A DNA stretch of 64,000 bases from the NCBI GenBank assembly GCA_947625885.1, contig CANQQA010000001.1, forward strand, positions 62,001-126,000, given 5' to 3'. Below the pieces are notes generated by a model. That model was not told the origin of the DNA and made no database searches. It saw nothing but the letters and a program-made list of their open reading frames with translations. This stretch comes from an uncultured Bacteroidales bacterium. Its GTDB lineage: Bacteria > Bacteroidota > Bacteroidia > Bacteroidales > UBA11471. Positions 59,498 to 64,000 of this stretch are shown here, one piece after another; position 1 is the stretch's first letter; each line of letters opens with the position of its first letter. The position numbers and the translations under genes are program-made.

Positions 59498-60397
59498 TCA
59501 AAACAGTTTTTCGGGATATTCGCCGGCATCGACAAGGGCGCGTATCTTGGCTACGACCGACGGACGGTCTTCGGCGTAGGTTACGCCGAACCAATGCGAG
59601 GTGGTGTCGAGTACTTTTACCGTGGCAATTCCGTTCGTTATCAAATGATTGACCAACAGCGGTATGAAATATTCGGCTTTGATGTTTCCGGCATTCTCAC
59701 GCAGAAAATCAATGAAATAGTCTTCGGAGTATTTGAAGTAGTCGGGCGTGAATCCCCACATGTTCATCGACACGGGCGTGTTTTCATCGACGGCGACCCA
59801 CGTTTCCCCGTCTTTGTACATCACCTGTCCGTCGCGGCGTTCTATCTGGGTGCGCTCCACGACGGTGGTCAATTCGCCCCGCGCATTGGTTTCGCAGATG
59901 CCGCGCGACACCGAGCCGCTCTCCGAAAGGGTATTCCCCACGCGATAGCCCACCATGCAATAATCGTTCTTCTTTCCGTCGAGACCGCTCAAATAACGGG
60001 CGATGACGGCAAAGCTGTCACGACCGTAGAAATCGTCGGCATTGATAATGGCGAAAGGTTCTTTTATCACGTCCTTGCCCATCAGCACGGCGTGATTGGT
60101 GCCCCACGGTTTCACGCGACCTTCGGGCACGGAAAATCCGGCGGGCAGGTAATCGAGTTCCTGAAACACTAATTCGACGGGTATCACTCCTTCGTATTTT
60201 TTCAATATCTTTTCCTGAAAATCTTTTTCAAACATATGGCGTATGACAAAGACCACTTTGCCGAATCCGCCGCGAATGGCGTCGTATATGGAATAATCCA
60301 TGATGGTTTCGCCGCTCGGACCCAGACCGTCGAGCTGCTTCAATCCGCCGTAACGGCTGCCCATACCGGCAGCCAATACAAAAAGTGTAGGTTTCAT
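59498..60397 (-). CDS. NTP_transferase-family sugar-nucleotidyltransferase-like protein
   Basis: The 299-residue protein opens PTLFVLAAGMGSRYGGLKQLDGLGPSGETIMDYSIYDA, a GalU/NTP_transferase-type nucleotide loop, and has PWGTNHAVLMGKDVIKEPFAIINADDFYGRDSFAVIARYL (metal aspartates) and VNMWGFTPDYFKY-like segment. It probably links a sugar phosphate or similar small molecule to a nucleotide; the substrate is unknown. It has its own -7 box at 60426-60433 and a strong terminator after it, so it is a single-gene unit. Confidence 0.85.
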   Translation of the reverse strand: MKPTLFVLAAGMGSRYGGLKQLDGLGPSGETIMDYSIYDAIRGGFGKVVFVIRHMFEKDFQEKILKKYEGVIPVELVFQELDYLPAGFSVPEGRVKPWGTNHAVLMGKDVIKEPFAIINADDFYGRDSFAVIARYLSGLDGKKNDYCMVGYRVGNTLSESGSVSRGICETNARGELTTVVERTQIERRDGQVMYKDGETWVAVDENTPVSMNMWGFTPDYFKYSEDYFIDFLRENAGNIKAEYFIPLLVNHLITNGIATVKVLDTTSHWFGVTYAEDRPSVVAKIRALVDAGEYPEKLF

Positions 60398-60425
60398 GCG
60401 ATAATCGTTTTATATTTTCATACGG

Positions 60426-60433
60426 CAAAGGTA
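60426..60433 (-). promoter_or_regulatory. -7 box TACCTTTG for the 60397 nucleotidyltransferase
   Basis: The plus strand reads CAAAGGTA, 29 bases before the start at 60397. Confidence 0.65.
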
Positions 60434-60597
60434 ATAATTTCTCGCGACCGCCAAACTCCACACGGGTATATTTTTGTGCAAAACCGATAAATGTCGGCAC
60501 AACAAACAAATAACATTTCGTAACGAAAAAAGAGCGTGCGGAAAACAATAATTCAAAAAAAATCGCGTAAATGCTTGCATTATAAAAACAGAAGCCC

Positions 60598-60605
60598 TAT
60601 ATTTG
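60598..60605 (+). promoter_or_regulatory. -7 box TATATTTG for the ECF sigma factor
   Basis: Consensus match preceded by a TTGC element near 60571. The ATG is 82 bases downstream. Confidence 0.6.
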
Positions 60606-60686
60606 TCGCATCAAAACGAAATCGTATCACTAAAAAACGAATTGCCTATCGAAAGAAAACTACTCTGAACCAACATTTTACAAAAG

Positions 60687-61280
60687 ATGGATTATTTAAT
60701 GAAACTGACCGACGAAGAGTTGGTAGTTCTGTATTCAGAGGGTAATAATGAGGCATTCGATATTTTGCTCACGCGGTACAAAGACCGTATTTACTCCTAT
60801 ATTTATTATACCGTAAAGGATAGCGACTTGACGGAAGACATCTTCCAAGAGACGTTCGTGAAAGTAATCATGACCATCAAACAGGGTCGTTACGTGGAGA
60901 CGGGTAAATTTTCATCGTGGGTAACCCGCATCGCCCACAATCTGATTATCGACCACTTCCGCCAAGAGAGAAACGAAAACCTGATATCGAACGACGAGGA
61001 CGAAGAAAACGACCTGTTCAACCGCAAAGAACTGAGCGAAGGCACCATAGAAGATTCGCTGATTACGCGCCAAATACATTCGGACATTCGGCGTCTGGTG
61101 GCTGCCTTGCCCGAAAACCAGCGCGAAGTGCTCATTATGCGCTATTATAAAAATATGAGTTTCAAAGAGATTGCCGACGCCACGAAAGTAAGCATCAATA
61201 CGGCATTGGGTCGTATGCGCTACGCGCTGCTGAATATCCGCAAAATGGCGGAAGACCACCAAATACAACTCTCTTTCTGA
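60687..61280 (+). CDS. ECF-type RNA polymerase sigma factor
   Basis: The 197-residue protein has sigma region 2 (EAFDILLTRYKDRIYSYIYYTVKDSDLTEDIFQETFVKVI, GKFSSWVTRIAHNLIIDHFRQ) and region 4 (LPENQREVLIMRYYKNMSFKEIADATKVSINTALGRMRYAL), joined by an acidic linker. It closely resembles a conserved sigma factor of Bacteroidales that has no adjacent anti-sigma gene. None is seen here: the gene is followed by a terminator and then rpe. The start MDYLMKLTDEEL is preferred over the internal ATG at 60699 from family comparison. Confidence 0.93.
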   Translation: MDYLMKLTDEELVVLYSEGNNEAFDILLTRYKDRIYSYIYYTVKDSDLTEDIFQETFVKVIMTIKQGRYVETGKFSSWVTRIAHNLIIDHFRQERNENLISNDEDEENDLFNRKELSEGTIEDSLITRQIHSDIRRLVAALPENQREVLIMRYYKNMSFKEIADATKVSINTALGRMRYALLNIRKMAEDHQIQLSF

Positions 61281-61328
61281 TTTTTTCGACGCTTGCCCGA
61301 CAGACAAGCATTTGCCAAACGAGTTTTT

Positions 61329-61364
61329 ACCGTGCCGCTTTCTTTGGGAAGCAGCACGGTTTTT
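61329..61364 (+). terminator. Terminator after ECF sigma factor gene
   Basis: ACCGTGCCGCTT (61329-61340) pairs with AAGCAGCACGGT (61349-61360) with one mismatch, followed by TTTT. Confidence 0.8.
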
Positions 61365-61501
61365 ATATATTCAGAAATATATCTGATTTACAGTACATTA
61401 AAGAGATATTCGACGCTATCAAAAAGAAATGAAAAATATCTGTATAAAATGTATAATAATTTACCGGCATTTGCGTTTCTATAATATAACACGAAAAACA
61501 A

Positions 61502-61660
61502 ATGCCTATGGAAAAAAACATTACTCCTTTTCTACCCGATTCCGAAAAAAAATCGACCCTGTCCGGTCCGCGCAAAAGCACGTTGATGCTCCTGCGACAA
61601 ATCGCCCGAACATACGGCATCGACGCCACCGCAAAAAATGCCAAGTGGGTTTTGAATTGA
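61502..61660 (+). CDS. Small protein of 52 residues, possibly conserved in Bacteroidales
   Basis: ATG 61502 (or 61508) opens a 52-codon frame, MPMEKNITPFLPDSEKKSTL..., with the basic core SGPRKSTLMLLRQIARTYG, ending in NAKWVLN. The codon choice fits the neighbours and the composition is protein-like: a proline-containing acidic start followed by a basic amphipathic helix. It resembles small hypothetical proteins I have seen near this sigma factor in Bacteroidales, but I cannot name a family. It lies between the sigma-factor terminator and the rpe promoter, so it would need its own promoter; none was clear. Confidence 0.5.
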   Translation: MPMEKNITPFLPDSEKKSTLSGPRKSTLMLLRQIARTYGIDATAKNAKWVLN

Positions 61661-61698
61661 TTTTCGCGAAAAATCTTCTTTAATTCACACGTATCGCT

Positions 61699-61706
61699 TA
61701 TCTTTG
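61699..61706 (+). promoter_or_regulatory. -7 box TATCTTTG for rpe-comEC
   Basis: Exact consensus match, 26 bases before the rpe ATG at 61732. Confidence 0.65.
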
Positions 61707-61731
61707 TAGGGAAATACAAAGATTCCTTGTT

Positions 61732-62382
61732 ATGACCCCGCTTATCGCCCCTTCGCTGCTGTCGGCAAACTTCGCCGACCTGCAATCGGAAATAGCCATG
61801 ATAAACCGCAGTGAGGCTGACTGGCTGCATCTCGACATCATGGACGGTGTTTTCGTGCCGAATATCTCGTTCGGATTTCCGGTCATCAAATCGTTGGCGC
61901 CGCTCTGCACCAAACCGATGGATGCGCACCTGATGGTGTGCCAGCCCGAAAAATTCATCGACCGCCTGCAAGCGCTGGGCATCTACATGATGAATGTACA
62001 TTACGAAGCGTGCCTGCACCTGCATCGTACGCTGGCACAAATAAAGGAAGCGGGTATGAAAGCCGGCGTTACACTGAATCCCCACACCCCCGTATCGCTG
62101 CTCGAAGATATTGTAAATGATGCCGATATGATACTTATCATGTCGGTAAATCCGGGCTTCGGCGGACAGAAATTCATTCCGCATTCGCTCGAAAAAGTCG
62201 CCCGTCTCAAAGAGCTGATATTGAAGAAAAATTCTCATGCCCTTATCGAAATAGACGGCGGTATCAACGAAGAAACCGGCAAAGCCGCCATAGAGGCAGG
62301 GGCAGATATTTTGGTGGTAGGACACAGCGTCTTCACCTCGCCGAATCCCGAAAAAACGCTCGCCCGCCTGAAACAGTTATAA
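61732..62382 (+). CDS. rpe: Ribulose-phosphate 3-epimerase
   Basis: The 216-residue TIM-barrel enzyme interconverts ribulose 5-phosphate and xylulose 5-phosphate in the pentose phosphate pathway. It shows IAPSLLSANFADLQSEIAMI, DWLHLDIMDGVFVPNISFG (metal histidine and aspartate), DAHLMVCQPEKFID, LIMSVNPGFGGQKFIPHSLEKV and IEIDGGINEETGKAAIEAGADILVVGHSVF. The length is normal. comEC begins 34 bases after its stop and probably shares the transcript. Confidence 0.97.
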   Translation: MTPLIAPSLLSANFADLQSEIAMINRSEADWLHLDIMDGVFVPNISFGFPVIKSLAPLCTKPMDAHLMVCQPEKFIDRLQALGIYMMNVHYEACLHLHRTLAQIKEAGMKAGVTLNPHTPVSLLEDIVNDADMILIMSVNPGFGGQKFIPHSLEKVARLKELILKKNSHALIEIDGGINEETGKAAIEAGADILVVGHSVFTSPNPEKTLARLKQL

Positions 62383-62416
62383 TCCGGCAGCCGCCTCGAC
62401 GGGTCTGCTATAAATC

Positions 62417-64000
62417 ATGGAAAGAGCCGGACTACTCGATAAAGCACCGTTCATGCGCGTTGCCGTACCGTTTGCAACGGGCGTGGCGGCGGAAGAAGTT
62501 TTCTCCGGATTTTTTCTGTTGCCGGCTCTTATTGTCGGCATCTTTTTTCTCGCCTTTCATTTCTACACGCTGCGGCGCATCGAACTGCGCTATCGCTACC
62601 GGCACCTGTTTGCCGTAGCGACGGGAACGCTGCTGTTTGCCGCCGGTTGCGCCGTGTTGCGGACAAGCGGCACGCCGGAACCGGCTCCCGAAGAGCTGCA
62701 TCGCTACGCGTATGCCATTACCCGTGTCGATGAAGTCGATGACACGGCAGCGAAAAGCATCGGGGTAAAATCGACCGTCACGGCTTTTGTCGATGAGAAT
62801 CATCGTCAAACGACCGTGACCCTGCCCGTCGTGCTGCAACTCGAACGTGACAGTTCGACAGCGTTGCCGGCACGGAACGACCTGCTTCTTTTCCGACAAC
62901 ACCTCTCACCCATTGCCAACAAGAAAAATCCGGAGGCTTTCGACTACGCAGCGATGATGCGCCACAAAGGCTTCACCTATACCCAATACCTGCCGGCAAA
63001 ACAGTGGAAAGTCGTCGGGAAAACAGCGGAAACCGATCTGAAATCGTATGCCCTGCACTTGCGCGACAAGTGTCTGCAACGTATCGACAGCAGCAGTTTT
63101 TCTCCTGAAACGCGTTCTATTCTGAACGCCCTGCTGCTCGGCTGCACCGACAACCTGAGCGCAGAACAGCGGGCGGCATTTTCGACGGCAGGCTTGTCGC
63201 ACGTGCTGGCGGTAAGCGGTCTGCACACGGGTGTCATCTGGGCGGTTTTTGGGCTCCTGTTCGCCCCGCTGGCATGGCTGCGCATGAAGCGGGTACGGGC
63301 GGCACTCATTCTGTTGTTTCTGTGGGTATATGCGTTTCTTACAGGCTTGTCGCCCTCGACGGTACGAGCCTGCGTCATGGCAACAATCATTCTTGCCGGC
63401 AACCTCGTCGGTCGGAAAGCAATGCCCATGAACAGCCTGTTCGTCGCATTTTTCGTCATGCTGTTGTACAATCCGCACTATCTGTTCCAAGCGGCATTCC
63501 AACTCAGTTTTTTATCGGTGTTCACGATACTCCTCGTCTATCCGCCTCTCTATTCCTGCTTGTCGCCCAAGCGGGAGATATTCCGGTTTCTCTGGTCATG
63601 CATCGCCGTGTCGGCTGCGGCGCAGCTCGGCACACTGCCATTGGTGCTCTACTACTTCCACGAACTGCCGCTGCTGGGATTGCTTACCAACCTTATCGTC
63701 GTACCGCTGCTGCCCGTGCTGCTGGTCTTGGGATTTTTGTGGCTCGCCCTATCGGCAGCGGGGACGGCTCCTACCCTGCTCACCCGCTGCCTCGACGGCA
63801 TGACCGGAGGCATGGAGCGGCTCACCCGCGAAATTTCTGCTCTCGACTTTGCCTCGATACAAAATATATGGATAGAACCGCACGAACTCGTTTTCCTGTT
63901 CGGCGTGCTTTTCGGCGGCATTGCATGGCTTCTGACCCGCCGCACCCGCCTGCTTATCGGGCTGCTTGCATTCGTGCTGGCGTTTTTGGTATTCGACACA
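62417..64000 (+). CDS. comEC: ComEC/Rec2-family DNA-uptake protein, N-terminal part (runs off the window)
   Basis: The frame from ATG 62417 stays open to the right edge (528 codons). It begins with membrane segments (VAVPFATGVAA, FFLLPALIVGIFFLAFHFY, LFAVATGTLLFAAGCAVL), then a periplasmic OB-like domain (about 100-220), and the Competence domain with the hallmark GLSHVLAVSGLHTGVIWAVFGLLFAPLAWL and LTGLSPSTVRACVMATIILAG. More membrane segments follow (FVAFFVMLLYNPHYL, FRFLWSCIAVSAAAQLGTLPLVLYYF, IVVPLLPVLLVLGFLWLAL). ComEC forms the inner-membrane channel for single-stranded DNA. Any C-terminal metallo-beta-lactamase domain would be beyond the edge. Confidence 0.92.
   Translation, partial: MERAGLLDKAPFMRVAVPFATGVAAEEVFSGFFLLPALIVGIFFLAFHFYTLRRIELRYRYRHLFAVATGTLLFAAGCAVLRTSGTPEPAPEELHRYAYAITRVDEVDDTAAKSIGVKSTVTAFVDENHRQTTVTLPVVLQLERDSSTALPARNDLLLFRQHLSPIANKKNPEAFDYAAMMRHKGFTYTQYLPAKQWKVVGKTAETDLKSYALHLRDKCLQRIDSSSFSPETRSILNALLLGCTDNLSAEQRAAFSTAGLSHVLAVSGLHTGVIWAVFGLLFAPLAWLRMKRVRAALILLFLWVYAFLTGLSPSTVRACVMATIILAGNLVGRKAMPMNSLFVAFFVMLLYNPHYLFQAAFQLSFLSVFTILLVYPPLYSCLSPKREIFRFLWSCIAVSAAAQLGTLPLVLYYFHELPLLGLLTNLIVVPLLPVLLVLGFLWLALSAAGTAPTLLTRCLDGMTGGMERLTREISALDFASIQNIWIEPHELVFLFGVLFGGIAWLLTRRTRLLIGLLAFVLAFLVFDT

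Overview
The window is chromosomal DNA from a member of the Bacteroidota, most likely order Bacteroidales. The evidence is the promoter style (TAnnTTTG -7 boxes 20-170 bases before many genes), a methylmalonyl-CoA mutase pair, a Bacteroidales-type ECF sigma factor, a BspA-like leucine-rich-repeat protein, a DUF4906-like lipoprotein, and an inositol phosphate synthase cluster. The species cannot be named from the sequence alone.

Layout. (1) Positions 1 to about 6,900 are a visibly A/T-rich accessory block. It holds the end of a type II restriction endonuclease, a cytosine methyltransferase fragment joined out of frame to a Vsr endonuclease fragment, a HEPN-type Ymh-family protein, and a tightly packed three-gene cassette (compact SF1 helicase, a 755-residue protein of unknown function, and a frameshifted DUF1848 iron-sulfur protein). 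(2) 6,954-16,854 is ordinary core genome: a THUMP-like methyltransferase, Yip1 protein and SmpB, an aminotransferase with an ABC-type permease, a phosphodiesterase with SppA, and a PIN-PhoH ATPase with RmuC. (3) 16,888-26,080 carries a very large DUF4906-like surface lipoprotein, GroEL/GroES, a RecQ helicase, and a small LRR protein preceded by a leader that looks like a structured RNA ending in a terminator. (4) 26,203-36,675 is an eight-gene leftward block built around the cell envelope: three SurA/PrsA-like foldases, an OstA/LptA-like protein, MutL, a BamE-like secreted protein, MurB and a metallo-beta-lactamase-fold hydrolase. (5) 36,833-46,366 has GuaB, a second RecQ (with HRDC), ClpX, ClpP, trigger factor and DnaG. 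(6) 46,511-50,542 encodes both methylmalonyl-CoA mutase subunits. (7) 50,682-55,539 is a leftward inositol cluster: nucleotidyltransferase, ATP-grasp enzyme, CDP-alcohol phosphatidyltransferase, HAD hydrolase, then myo-inositol-phosphate synthase from its own promoter. (8) 55,635-64,000 has an AspS - Nif3-like - zinc-ribbon operon, a sugar-nucleotidyltransferase-like protein, the ECF sigma factor, Rpe, and the start of ComEC, which runs off the right edge.

The most interesting stretches are the three-gene helicase cassette, the inositol cluster (whose gene content suggests an inositol-lipid or inositol-phosphodiester route using an activated inositol), and the candidate structured RNA before the LRR gene. 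Domain calls come from recognising motifs by eye; no database search was run.
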